DNA from: an uncultured Bermanella sp.
GTDB taxonomy: Bacteria; Pseudomonadota; Gammaproteobacteria; Pseudomonadales; Oceanobacteraceae
Assembly: GCA_913054445.1 (NCBI GenBank)
Contig: CAJXIK010000055.1
Span: 1-9,823 of the forward strand
DNA length: 9,823 nt
Direction of reading: 5' to 3'
Shown here: one piece after another, positions 1 through 7,927 of the stretch
How positions within the stretch are numbered: position 1 is the first letter of the stretch
How the letters are laid out: each line of letters begins with the position of its first letter
Made by a program: the position numbers and the translations under genes
The notes under the pieces: model-generated
Database searches by the model: none
What the model was told of the DNA's origin: nothing
Seen by the model: the letters and a program-made list of their open reading frames with translations, nothing else

Positions 1-100
1 CACCATTTCAGGCTGGCGGGGAGTGCAATGGTACGACTTTAATTTTAATGCGATTTCCCTGCTCCATAAACTAGGCGCTCTACATTATTCGCCGCGGGTG

Positions 101-1078
101 TCAGTGGTCGAACGCCAATAAACGTAATGCTGTCTGCTGTTGTTTCACCACCTGTTCGCTGGCGCGCTGAAAAAAATGTTCGCTGTCTTCGGCTTCTCTT
201 AAGGTGGCCAAGCCCACGCTTAATTGCAGTTCCCCCACATCTACCCACTGGCGTTCATCGAGCTGCACCTTTAAGCGCTCTTTTAATAGCACGACCCCTT
301 CGCTGGGGCAGTTGGGCAGCAAAATATAAAAGGTGCCCTCGCCATCATGAAATACTTCATCGCCAGCTCTTAGTTGTTCGATGAGAGTGACACGAAATTC
401 CCGCAGCAATTTTACGCCGCTTCCGTGGCCGTGAATATCCAATACTTGTTGGTAGTCATCTATGCTCAAGGCGAGTAAGGAGAGGGTGCGCTGAGTAAAT
501 TGACTGCGAGATATTTCTTGTTCCAGCATGCGTGATAAGAAGCGACGATTATAGGCCCCAGATTGGTAGTCGGTGACCGCCAGCGCCAGCAGTCGCTGTT
601 GCTTGCTGGCATTGAGGTAGGCGTAACACAAAGAACAGAGGCCGATGAGCGTGTAGGTCAGCCCTAAGCGTAAACACGGTTGCCCGTCATAGATGAGCGT
701 GAGCTGCGCGAGGCTGCTGGCGAGCACCGCCAGAGTCAATGCAGAGGCCCAAGGCAGGGGCAGGATGAACGACGCGAGCATGGGAAATATATAGATCCAA
801 TGGAGGGTGAGCTGGGGTTGTTCACGCAGCGGGTATTGCATCAAGATGGCGATGACACAGAGGGTCAATAGGTTGATGTATTTGCTGTCATATTGGTGGC
901 GATTAAGGCTCGAAAAAATCGCGGCAAAGGCAAAGATGGCCATGGCGATGAGGTTGATTAACAGCATATCAAAATGCCCATACCAATAATGGCAGACGCA
1001 TAGCAGGGTGCTGGCAGCCGTCAGCAAACTATAAAGCAGGGTGAGAGCCGGATCTTTCTCCATGCTGATTTCAAGCAT
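101..1078 (-). CDS. Membrane protein with degenerate GGDEF domain (copy 1)
   Basis: This 325-residue protein has about six hydrophobic segments in residues 11-156, then a cytoplasmic GGDEF-type domain from about 165 to 320. The domain fold is recognisable: a DxxTGxxNRR-like stretch (TDYQSGAYNRRF, 169-180), a GHGSG segment (217-221) and SVGLAT (287-292). The catalytic signature is degraded, reading GEGTF at 246-250 instead of GGDEF. The first metal-binding aspartate of the usual D-I-D motif is Ser205, although Asp207 remains. Diguanylate cyclase activity is therefore unlikely. I infer a receptor, scaffold or regulatory role in the membrane. The ATG at 1078 overlaps the end of the upstream minus-strand gene by 8 nt and has an AGGA about 8 nt upstream, so translational coupling is likely. 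A second Met (residue 6) is a weaker alternative start. The specific signal sensed cannot be read from the sequence. Confidence 0.8.
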   Translation of the reverse strand: MLEISMEKDPALTLLYSLLTAASTLLCVCHYWYGHFDMLLINLIAMAIFAFAAIFSSLNRHQYDSKYINLLTLCVIAILMQYPLREQPQLTLHWIYIFPMLASFILPLPWASALTLAVLASSLAQLTLIYDGQPCLRLGLTYTLIGLCSLCYAYLNASKQQRLLALAVTDYQSGAYNRRFLSRMLEQEISRSQFTQRTLSLLALSIDDYQQVLDIHGHGSGVKLLREFRVTLIEQLRAGDEVFHDGEGTFYILLPNCPSEGVVLLKERLKVQLDERQWVDVGELQLSVGLATLREAEDSEHFFQRASEQVVKQQQTALRLLAFDH

Positions 1079-1985
1079 GGCGGCAATCCTGTTGCGCGCT
1101 GAGGATCAAACTAGCGGCATCATCCCCCACATTGAGGCTAGCCACTCCCAGCTGTATATATTTTTTGTGTTGAGCGTAGGCGTTGTTTGTTAGCAAATGG
1201 TCGGCCTTGCTGATGGCTTCGGCGGTGGTGGTGTGGGGCAAGATAACGGCGAAGCCATCTTCTTGCAGGCGGTAATATTGATCGAAGGGTCGCAGCATGC
1301 CGTCGATGGCAGCGGCCAGCACGGGCAAAGATTTGAGGGGCGCATGTTTTGGCGTGTCGTGGCTCGTTTGGAGTCGAAAACACATGAGGGTCAGGGCGGT
1401 GCCCTCGCGCTCGGCGCGGTTGATCTCTGTGTTTAAATTCTGGCGTAAGAAGGTCTCTTTGTGCGCACCGGTGGTCAGGTCTTTGCTGATTAAGGGCTCT
1501 AACAATGTATGGGTGCGAGACCTCACCACCCCTAGAAAAATCGCCACGGTGGCGATGACCACTAGGGTGAAGAGCACCTGTGGTTGCAGTAACGGCGGCG
1601 CGACGTTAACGACAATATAAGCGGCTAGGGGGGTGTAGCCCGCCAACAGCCAAAGCGCTTTTTTTAGGGGCAATAAAAACAGCGCGCCGATGCTGTAAAG
1701 GTAAAGCCAGTAAAGGTTGTGTTCTGGTGCTTGGGCGGCAGCCAGCAGGGATAATCCGCCCACGAACAGCATGAATAGCCATACGATGCCCTTGGCTGGG
1801 AAGGGGGCGCGCCCCACGCCGAGGGCTAGGGCATTGATAAAAGCCACTAGGGCTAGGCAGGCGCTGAGCAAGCAACCCCCGTGCTGGCCATTCAAGTAAT
1901 GCAAATAGGCCATGGGCACCAGCACGCTGCCGATCATGACCGAAAACAGTATCTTGGCATGGCCAATGTTTAAAGCAGGTGGCAT
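1071..1985 (-). CDS. Membrane protein with degenerate GGDEF domain (copy 2)
   Basis: This 304-residue protein has the same plan as its downstream neighbour: about six membrane segments (roughly 11-28, 37-57, 65-85, 91-108, 111-128, 136-154), then a GGDEF-type domain from about 166 to 300. The stretch YWLYLYSIGALFLLPL (92-107) aligns with HWIYIFPMLASFILPL in the neighbour, so the two are probably an old tandem duplication. The domain keeps DLTTG (169-173) and a FAVILP strand, but the signature reads QEDGF (241-245). The D-I-D metal site is replaced by CFRLQT (202-207), so it is probably not an active cyclase. The ATG at 1985 lacks a strong Shine-Dalgarno sequence. It is transcribed divergently from proA and is the first gene of an apparent two-gene operon. 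Possible roles are c-di-GMP sensing or partner binding, neither of which the sequence proves. Confidence 0.78.
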   Translation of the reverse strand: MPPALNIGHAKILFSVMIGSVLVPMAYLHYLNGQHGGCLLSACLALVAFINALALGVGRAPFPAKGIVWLFMLFVGGLSLLAAAQAPEHNLYWLYLYSIGALFLLPLKKALWLLAGYTPLAAYIVVNVAPPLLQPQVLFTLVVIATVAIFLGVVRSRTHTLLEPLISKDLTTGAHKETFLRQNLNTEINRAEREGTALTLMCFRLQTSHDTPKHAPLKSLPVLAAAIDGMLRPFDQYYRLQEDGFAVILPHTTTAEAISKADHLLTNNAYAQHKKYIQLGVASLNVGDDAASLILSAQQDCRHA

Positions 1986-2001
1986 GGCGTGTATTTCACG
2001 G

Positions 2002-2030
2002 TATGGGTAAACTTAAGTATGGGGTATAAT
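2002..2030 (+). promoter_or_regulatory. Candidate sigma70 promoter for the proA cluster
   Basis: A perfect TATAAT -10 hexamer lies at 2025-2030, 84 nt before the proA start. The stretch at normal -35 distance (about 2002-2007) matches the consensus poorly, and there is no extended -10 TG. It may need an activator, or the hexamer may be chance in this locally AT-rich gap. It is the only strong -10 on the plus strand between the divergent genes. I saw no comparably good promoter on the minus strand for the GGDEF pair. Confidence 0.4.
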
Positions 2031-2113
2031 GACGGATTAATAATTATGCCTATGGGGCCTGCGTGCGAGGAAATCTCGTCACTCACCTCATATTAGACGT
2101 TTAGGTTCAGTTT

Positions 2114-3370
2114 ATGGATATAAAAGCCTACATGCAGCAAGTGGGTGTACAAGCCCGCGCTGCCAGTGCCGCCATCGCCCGCGCCGATAGTGGCCTAAAA
2201 AACAAGGCACTGGCCGCCATCGCCACGGCCATCGAAAGTAGCCGTGATGGCTTAATGCTGGCCAATCAAAAAGACATGCAGCGCGGCGCCGAAAACGGCC
2301 TAGATGCCGCCCTGCTAGATCGCCTCGAACTCACCCCAGCGCGCATCGACGGCATGCTCGAAGGCCTGCATCAGGTCATAGCGCTGGCCGATCCCGTGGG
2401 GGGCATGACAGATTTAGAGTATCGCCCCAGCGGTATTCAGGTGGGTAAGATGCGGGTGCCGTTAGGGGTTATAGGTATCATCTACGAATCACGCCCCAAC
2501 GTGACCATAGAAGCGGCCAGCCTGTGCTTAAAATCGGGCAATGCCGCTATCTTGCGTGGCGGCAGCGAGGCCATCGAATCCAATCAGGCCTTGGCGCAGT
2601 GCATCCGTAGCGGATTAGAGGTGGCGGGCTTATGTGAGCACACGGTGCAGGTTATCACCACCACCGACCGTCAGGCGGTGGGTGAGCTAATCACCATGAG
2701 CGATTACGTCGACGTGGTGATCCCCCGTGGCGGCAAAGGCCTGATCGAGCGCATCAGTGCCGATGCCAAGGTCACCGTGATCAAACACTTAGATGGCATC
2801 TGCCATGTGTACATAGACGATGACGCCGACATCAGTAAGGCGGTCAACGTGGCCATCAATGCCAAGACCCATAGATACGGCACCTGCAATACCATGGAGA
2901 CCCTGCTGGTGGCGCAGTCGGTGGCGGCCAAAGCCCTGCCCCAGCTGGCCCGTGCCTATGGCGAATTAAAGGTAGAGCTACGCGGTTGTGAGCACACTAA
3001 GGCGATCTTGGCCGATGTCAAAGACGCCAGCGAAGCAGACTGGAGCACAGAATACTTAGCCCCAGTGCTGGCCATTAAGGTGGTGACGGGCATGGCCGAT
3101 GCCATCACCCACATCAACCGCTATGGCAGTCACCACACCGACAGCATCATCACCGAAAACTACACTAAGGCTCGGGATTTCTTGCGTCAGGTGGATTCCA
3201 GTTCGGTGATGGTGAACGCCTCTACTCGCTTTGCCGATGGCTTCGAGTACGGCCTAGGTGCCGAAATTGGCATCAGCACAGATAAAATCCATGCCCGTGG
3301 GCCGGTGGGGCTAGATGGCCTCACCTCACAGAAGTGGATCGTACTGGGTGACGGGCACATTCGTCATTAA
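2114..3370 (+). CDS. proA: Gamma-glutamyl phosphate reductase
   Basis: ProA reduces gamma-glutamyl phosphate to glutamate-5-semialdehyde with NADPH, the second step of proline synthesis, in the cytoplasm. The 418 residues match the family length of about 417. Family blocks are intact: GVIGIIYESRPNVT (118-131), LCLKSGNAAILRGGSEA (137-153), VIPRGGKGLI (202-211) and the active-site segment TCNTMETLL, whose Cys258 is the expected catalytic thiol of this aldehyde-dehydrogenase-type fold. The ATG at 2114 follows a TAGG-type Shine-Dalgarno about 8 nt away. ProA is the first gene of the plus-strand cluster. Its partner proB is not in the window. In related genomes proA also sits directly before nadD, with which it overlaps or nearly overlaps here. 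Confidence 0.98.
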   Translation: MDIKAYMQQVGVQARAASAAIARADSGLKNKALAAIATAIESSRDGLMLANQKDMQRGAENGLDAALLDRLELTPARIDGMLEGLHQVIALADPVGGMTDLEYRPSGIQVGKMRVPLGVIGIIYESRPNVTIEAASLCLKSGNAAILRGGSEAIESNQALAQCIRSGLEVAGLCEHTVQVITTTDRQAVGELITMSDYVDVVIPRGGKGLIERISADAKVTVIKHLDGICHVYIDDDADISKAVNVAINAKTHRYGTCNTMETLLVAQSVAAKALPQLARAYGELKVELRGCEHTKAILADVKDASEADWSTEYLAPVLAIKVVTGMADAITHINRYGSHHTDSIITENYTKARDFLRQVDSSSVMVNASTRFADGFEYGLGAEIGISTDKIHARGPVGLDGLTSQKWIVLGDGHIRH

Positions 3371-4022
3371 TAGGGTTATTAACAGCGGCATTAACTCGGC
3401 GCAACACTATGTCGTGCTGGGCGGCACCTTCGACCCAGTACACCAAGGGCACCTAATCACTGCCCAGGCCCTCGCCGAAATCATGGGCTACGAGCAGGTG
3501 TACCTAATGCCCTGTGGCGATGCCTACCATAAAGTGGGCACGAGCTCCGCCCAGCACCGGCTGGCTATGCTTAGGTTGGCGTTGGCAGAGCAGCCTATAC
3601 TCAAGCTGGATGCGCGTGAAACCCAGCGCCAAGGTGCCACCTATACCGTCGAAACGCTTGCCGCGTTACGACACGAGCTGGGTGATTACGCCCATATCGT
3701 CTGGGTTGTGGGCACCGATGCCGCCGTGGGGCTCGATCAATGGCACCACTGGCGGCAGGTATTTGCCTTGGCCAATGTGTTGGTGGTGGCTAGGGCCGGA
3801 GCGGCGGATGCCAGCCTCGCGCACTGGCCCGCGCAGAAATTAAACGATAAAACGGACTTCAAGGCGCGGCCTTGTGGTGCTTACTTACAGCTTACCCTGC
3901 CCCAGTTGGAATTGTCCTCCAGCCAGGTTAGGGCCAGCATTAAACAACATGAGGTTGTGGATAACCATGTCCCCCAGCCTGTCATTGAATATATTGAGCG
4001 TCATGGGCTCTACCGAGGTTAG
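3315..4022 (+). CDS. nadD: Nicotinate-nucleotide adenylyltransferase
   Basis: NadD transfers AMP from ATP to nicotinate mononucleotide, giving deamido-NAD, in NAD synthesis in the cytoplasm. The nucleotidyltransferase motif GGTFDPVHQGH is at 36-46 of this reading. VVGTDAAVGLDQWHHW follows mid-protein, and the C-terminal SSSQVR motif is at 201-206. The usual PPHK-like element reads AYHK (70-73). The start is uncertain. The ATG at 3315 overlaps proA by 56 nt and gives 235 residues, about 20 longer than E. coli NadD. A GTG at 3348 would give 224 residues. No ATG or TTG lies closer to the conserved core, only ATT codons at 3366, 3378 and 3390 and a GTG at 3414 that is probably too close to the motif. 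A GGTGG-like element precedes the ATG at 3315, so I report that one. Confidence 0.93.
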   Translation: MASPHRSGSYWVTGTFVINRVINSGINSAQHYVVLGGTFDPVHQGHLITAQALAEIMGYEQVYLMPCGDAYHKVGTSSAQHRLAMLRLALAEQPILKLDARETQRQGATYTVETLAALRHELGDYAHIVWVVGTDAAVGLDQWHHWRQVFALANVLVVARAGAADASLAHWPAQKLNDKTDFKARPCGAYLQLTLPQLELSSSQVRASIKQHEVVDNHVPQPVIEYIERHGLYRG

Positions 4023-4033
4023 AACGCACTCCA

Positions 4034-4372
4034 ATGGATGCAGCAGCACTAAATAAACTTGTGATTGACTCACTCGAAGATCTAAAAGCCCAAGACATCA
4101 GCGTAATTGACGTCACCGGTCGCAACTCCGTGACCGACACTATGGTCATCGCCACCGGCACCTCTAGCCGCCATGCGCAGGCCTTGGCCGACAACGTCTC
4201 CGAAAAATCCAAAGCCGCCGGTCACATGCCTCTGGGTTCGGAAGGCCGTGGCAGCAGCGACTGGGTACTGATCGACCTAGGCGATGTGGTGGTGCACGTG
4301 ATGACCGCGCAGGCCCGTGAATACTACGACCTAGAGAGCCTTTGGAACGAATCGCAGGCGACTTCTCGCTAG
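4034..4372 (+). CDS. rsfS: Ribosomal silencing factor RsfS
   Basis: RsfS (DUF143/Iojap family) binds protein uL14 on the 50S subunit and blocks joining with 30S when nutrients are scarce. The 112 residues match the family length. Conserved blocks are visible: DTMVIATGTSSRHAQALADN (35-54), the glycine-rich GSEGRGSSDWVLIDLGDVVVH segment in the middle, and REYYDLESLW near the C-terminus. It begins 11 nt after nadD and its stop codon is followed directly by the rlmH ATG, so translational coupling is likely. The Shine-Dalgarno is weak: GAGG at about 4014-4017 is farther away than usual. The nadD-rsfS-rlmH order is widespread in Gammaproteobacteria. Confidence 0.96.
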   Translation: MDAAALNKLVIDSLEDLKAQDISVIDVTGRNSVTDTMVIATGTSSRHAQALADNVSEKSKAAGHMPLGSEGRGSSDWVLIDLGDVVVHVMTAQAREYYDLESLWNESQATSR

Positions 4373-4840
4373 ATGAAGATTCGCTTAATTGCCGTGGGCA
4401 CTAAAATGCCCGCTTGGGTGCAGGAGGGGTTTGCCGAATACACGAAGCGCCTGCCCCACGATTGTCGCCTCGAACTGGTGGAGTTACCCCTCGGCCCGAG
4501 GGGTAAGAATCAGCCGGTCAGTAAGGCCATCGACAAAGAAGGGCAGGCCATGTTGGCGGCCATGAAGCCGCAAAACACCTGTGTGGCCCTAGAGGTGCTA
4601 GGCAAGCCTTGGAGCACCGAACAGCTGGCCAAGCAGATGTCGGGCTGGCGCATGGCGGGGCAGGATGTCGACTTACTGGTGGGAGGCCCAGATGGCCTAA
4701 GCAAAGCGTGCAGCCAAAAAGCCACTCAGAAGTGGTCCCTCTCCCCTCTGACCTTGCCACATCCTCTGGTACGGGTATTATTGGCCGAGCAGCTGTATCG
4801 AGCGTGGAGCATTAACAGTAACCACCCCTATCACAAGTAA
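4373..4840 (+). CDS. rlmH: 23S rRNA pseudouridine-1915 N3-methyltransferase
   Basis: RlmH is a SPOUT-class methyltransferase that uses S-adenosylmethionine to methylate pseudouridine 1915 in helix 69 of 23S rRNA, acting on the assembled 70S ribosome. The 155 residues equal the E. coli length. The SAM-binding knot is clear: LLVGGPDGLS (101-110), then WSLSPLTLPHPLVRVLLAEQ (121-140), with the invariant C-terminal HPYHK (151-155). The N-terminal MKIRLIAVGTKMPAWV is typical. The ATG follows the rsfS stop codon with no gap and has no good Shine-Dalgarno at standard distance, so reinitiation from rsfS is the probable route. Confidence 0.97.
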   Translation: MKIRLIAVGTKMPAWVQEGFAEYTKRLPHDCRLELVELPLGPRGKNQPVSKAIDKEGQAMLAAMKPQNTCVALEVLGKPWSTEQLAKQMSGWRMAGQDVDLLVGGPDGLSKACSQKATQKWSLSPLTLPHPLVRVLLAEQLYRAWSINSNHPYHK

Positions 4841-4875
4841 CGACGCACCAATAAAAAGAATAAGCGAAATTATAA

Positions 4876-6759
4876 ATGAGCTTTTCCCTCAAGGACGCAG
4901 AAAACGAGAAAGACATCTTTGTGCGTCGAGCAATCTTGGCTGCGTTCTGTGTGCTGCTATTGCTGTGTGCATTGGCGGGGCGCATGGTCTTCTTGCAGGT
5001 GAGTCAGCACGAGTTGTTCGCCAGTAAATCCGAAAATAATCGAGTACAACTGAAGCCCGTGGCCCCCATTCGCGGCCTCATCTTCGATCGTAACGGCATC
5101 TTATTAGCCGAAAACCTACCCAGTCACAGCCTCAGTATAGTGCCTGAGCGCGTGCAGGATATGGACGCCACCCTCGCGCTTATCGATACCCTAGTGGGCT
5201 TAAGCCCAGAGGAAGGCGCTCGCTTTCAGAAACGCCTCAAGCAGTGGCGGCGACCCTTCGAAGCCATCACCATCAAATACCGCCTCGACGAAACCGAAAT
5301 AGCCAAGCTCATGGTGAATGCGTTCTTCCTGAAAGGGGTCGAGGTGGAGGCCGAGCTGGTGCGCCATTACCCGCGGGGCGAAGACTTCGCTCATGTCTTG
5401 GGGTATGTGGGGCAGATGAATGAAAAGGAAAAGCGCCGCCTAGATGACGTGCAATATAAGGCCACGAGACGAGTGGGCAAGATCGGCATAGAGCGTTATT
5501 ACCAAGACGCCTTACACGGAGAGGTGGGTTATCAGAAGGTAGAGACCAACGCTCAGGGCCGTATCCTCGATGTATTGGAGCGCGAAAGTCCTAAGCCTGG
5601 CAGCAACCTTATGCTGAACCTAGATGCCAACTTACAACGGGTGGCGATGCAGGCCTTTAAGGGGCGGCGCGGCTCGCTCGTGGCCATCGACCCCAACACT
5701 GGTGGCATCTTGGCCATGGTCTCCAGCCCTTCATTCGACCCTAACTTGTTTGTGAATGGCATTAGCTATGAAGATTACAATACGCTGCGCGATTCCTTAG
5801 ATACCCCCTTGTTCGACCGCGCCAGCCGTGGCCAATACCCTCCAGGCTCCACCATGAAGCCCTTTATTGGTCTGTCTTTCTTGCAAAGCGGGGTCACTAA
5901 CTGGTCGGAAAAAATAGATGATCCTGGCTGGTACATGCTGGCCAACGACGAACGGGTTTACCGCGACTGGAAGCGCAATGGCCATGGTGATGACATCAAC
6001 CTGCGGCAGGCCATCATCCAGAGTTGCGATGTGTACTTCTATGAAATGTCATTTCGCGCCGGCATAGACAACATAGAGCCCTTTCTTAGCCAGTTTGGGT
6101 TTGGTAAAAATACCTCGCTGGATGTGGGCAATGCCTTACCCGCCTTGCTGCCGAGCCGAGCCTGGAAGAAACAGCATCGTGGCCGCTCTTGGTACGCGGG
6201 GGACACCCTCAACATGGGCCTAGGCCAGGGTTACATGCTCATCACCCCGTTGCAGTTGGCCACCGCCATGAGCGTGTTTGCTAATAAGGGCAAGTGGCAG
6301 CGGAGCAAATTGGTGCAATACATAGATGGGGTGGCGCTAGCGGATGCGTCTGCGCCTGCGGACGTGGAGATTAACAACCCCGCCGATTGGGAGCGCATGG
6401 GGCGCGCCATGGAGGGGGTCATCAGGCATCACATGGGCACGGCGAGGGCGTTGCAGAAAGGCTTGCAATACCGGCTAGCCGCCAAGACCGGCACCGCCCA
6501 GGTGGTGAGCATCAAACAAAATGAAGAATACGACTCGGCAGCCCTGTTGGAGCGCCAACGGGACCACGCCTTATTCGTGAGCTTTGCGCCGGTGGATGCG
6601 CCGCAAATTGCCATCGCGGTCATCGTGGAAAACGGTGAGTCCGCCGGGCGTACCGCAGGCCCCATCGCCCGCAAGGTGACCGACGCCTATTTAAGTTCGT
6701 TGGCGCAACGCCCGCCGCTTAAGCGTGATGTTTTTGGCCTCAGCAATATGGGAAATTAA
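4876..6759 (+). CDS. mrdA: Penicillin-binding protein 2 (elongasome transpeptidase)
   Basis: PBP2 is the class B transpeptidase that cross-links new lateral-wall peptidoglycan together with RodA. The 627 residues are close to E. coli PBP2 (633). A short cytoplasmic N-terminus leads into one membrane anchor (about 19-40). The dimerisation/pedestal domain follows, starting with PIRGLIFDRNGILLAEN. The transpeptidase domain has all three catalytic motifs: S325-T-M-K328 with nucleophile Ser325, S383-C-D385, and K537-T-G539. Asp349, Asp364, His370 and Cys384 resemble a zinc site reported for Acinetobacter PBP2. The gene starts 35 nt after rlmH, without a clear Shine-Dalgarno, and is followed after 2 nt by rodA. 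The pair forms the core synthase of rod-shape growth. Confidence 0.98.
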   Translation: MSFSLKDAENEKDIFVRRAILAAFCVLLLLCALAGRMVFLQVSQHELFASKSENNRVQLKPVAPIRGLIFDRNGILLAENLPSHSLSIVPERVQDMDATLALIDTLVGLSPEEGARFQKRLKQWRRPFEAITIKYRLDETEIAKLMVNAFFLKGVEVEAELVRHYPRGEDFAHVLGYVGQMNEKEKRRLDDVQYKATRRVGKIGIERYYQDALHGEVGYQKVETNAQGRILDVLERESPKPGSNLMLNLDANLQRVAMQAFKGRRGSLVAIDPNTGGILAMVSSPSFDPNLFVNGISYEDYNTLRDSLDTPLFDRASRGQYPPGSTMKPFIGLSFLQSGVTNWSEKIDDPGWYMLANDERVYRDWKRNGHGDDINLRQAIIQSCDVYFYEMSFRAGIDNIEPFLSQFGFGKNTSLDVGNALPALLPSRAWKKQHRGRSWYAGDTLNMGLGQGYMLITPLQLATAMSVFANKGKWQRSKLVQYIDGVALADASAPADVEINNPADWERMGRAMEGVIRHHMGTARALQKGLQYRLAAKTGTAQVVSIKQNEEYDSAALLERQRDHALFVSFAPVDAPQIAIAVIVENGESAGRTAGPIARKVTDAYLSSLAQRPPLKRDVFGLSNMGN

Positions 6760-6761
6760 TC

Positions 6762-7892
6762 ATGTCAGGGGATTTTATACGGCAACTGGACGACAGCGGC
6801 ATGGGCCGGGGACGCAGCCTCTTTCGGCGGCTTCATATCGACCCGCTGCTGTTTGCTATGTTGTTATTGCTGGTGCTGGTGGGGCTTTTTACCCTCTACA
6901 GCGCCAGCGGCCAAAACATGCAGATGGTGTCGCGTCAGATGGTGTATTTTGCCATCGGTTTCGGCTGCATGCTGGTCATTGCCCAGTTTAATCCCCACTG
7001 GTTTCAGTTGGCGGCCCCGTGGCTGTTTGCGGCCGGTATCATCGCCTTGCTGTTGGTGCTGGTCATGGGCGTGGGGGCTAAGGGGGCGCAGCGTTGGTTG
7101 AGCATCTTTGGCTTGTTTCGCTTTCAGCCCTCGGAGATCATGAAGCTGGCGGTGCCCATGATGCTGGCCTGGTTCATGGCCAGTCGGCTCATGCCGCCTA
7201 ATTTTAAGGTGATCGTGCAGGCGCTGGTGCTCATCTATATACCGACACTGTTGATCATGATGCAGCCAGATCTGGGCACCTCGCTATTAATCTCGGCATC
7301 CGGCTTGCTAGTGTTGTTGTTTGCGGGTTTAAGCTGGCGCTGGATTGCGCTGGCCCTGATGGTGGTCTTGGCGGTGGCACCGGCCATGTGGTACGGCGTG
7401 ATGCATGCCTATCAAAAGCAGCGAGTGCTGACGTTTTTAGACCCAGAGAGCGACCCTTTGGGGTCGGGTTGGAACATCATTCAGAGTAAGACGGCCATCG
7501 GCTCGGGTGGCATAGAGGGCAAGGGCTGGCTGCAGGGCACTCAGTCCCAGTTGGAATTCTTACCCGAGCGTCACACCGATTTCATCATCGCCGTCTTCGC
7601 CGAAGAGCAGGGCCTGATAGGGGTGTTGCTGCTCTTGATACTGTACCTAATGATCGTGATACGCGGCATTTACATGGCTGCGCAGGCCCGCGACAGTTTC
7701 TCGCGGCTGCTGGGCGGCTCATTAATCGTGACATTTTTTGTCTATGTGTTTGTGAATATCGGCATGGTCAGTGGTATCCTCCCCGTGGTGGGGGTACCTC
7801 TGCCCTTAGTGAGTTATGGTGGAACCTCCATCGTCACCTTAATGGCGGCCTTCGGGGTAATTATGTCGATCTACATGCATCGGCAAGTGTAA
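6762..7892 (+). CDS. rodA: Peptidoglycan glycosyltransferase RodA (SEDS family)
   Basis: RodA polymerises lipid II into glycan strands in the inner membrane, in complex with PBP2. The 376 residues match the family length of about 370, and about ten hydrophobic segments are visible from residue 27 on. SEDS signatures are present: the extracellular GSGGIEGKGWLQGTQSQLEF loop, LPERHTDFIIAVFAEEQG containing the probable catalytic Asp273, and the C-terminal PVVGVPLPLVSYGGTSI. The location beside mrdA rather than division genes, and closer resemblance to RodA than to FtsW, support the name. The ATG is 2 nt after the mrdA stop, with GGGA about 8 nt upstream inside the end of mrdA. Confidence 0.98.
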   Translation: MSGDFIRQLDDSGMGRGRSLFRRLHIDPLLFAMLLLLVLVGLFTLYSASGQNMQMVSRQMVYFAIGFGCMLVIAQFNPHWFQLAAPWLFAAGIIALLLVLVMGVGAKGAQRWLSIFGLFRFQPSEIMKLAVPMMLAWFMASRLMPPNFKVIVQALVLIYIPTLLIMMQPDLGTSLLISASGLLVLLFAGLSWRWIALALMVVLAVAPAMWYGVMHAYQKQRVLTFLDPESDPLGSGWNIIQSKTAIGSGGIEGKGWLQGTQSQLEFLPERHTDFIIAVFAEEQGLIGVLLLLILYLMIVIRGIYMAAQARDSFSRLLGGSLIVTFFVYVFVNIGMVSGILPVVGVPLPLVSYGGTSIVTLMAAFGVIMSIYMHRQV

Positions 7893-7927
7893 TTAATAGC
7901 GAGTGGCAATTTAGGGTAGGTGTTCAA

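Noticed and set aside
2..32. ACCATT...AATGGT inverted repeat downstream of the GGDEF pair as a terminator
   Set aside because: The stem is only 6 bp with a 19-nt loop and no T-run in the direction of the minus-strand genes.
1197..1620. Plus-strand open frames of 79 and 107 codons opposite the GGDEF gene
   Set aside because: They lie fully inside a recognisable minus-strand gene, resemble no family and have no own ribosome binding context.
2066..2078. CGAG-GAAAT-CTCG hairpin upstream of proA as a riboswitch or attenuator
   Set aside because: A 4-bp stem alone is expected by chance; no surrounding conserved structure is visible.
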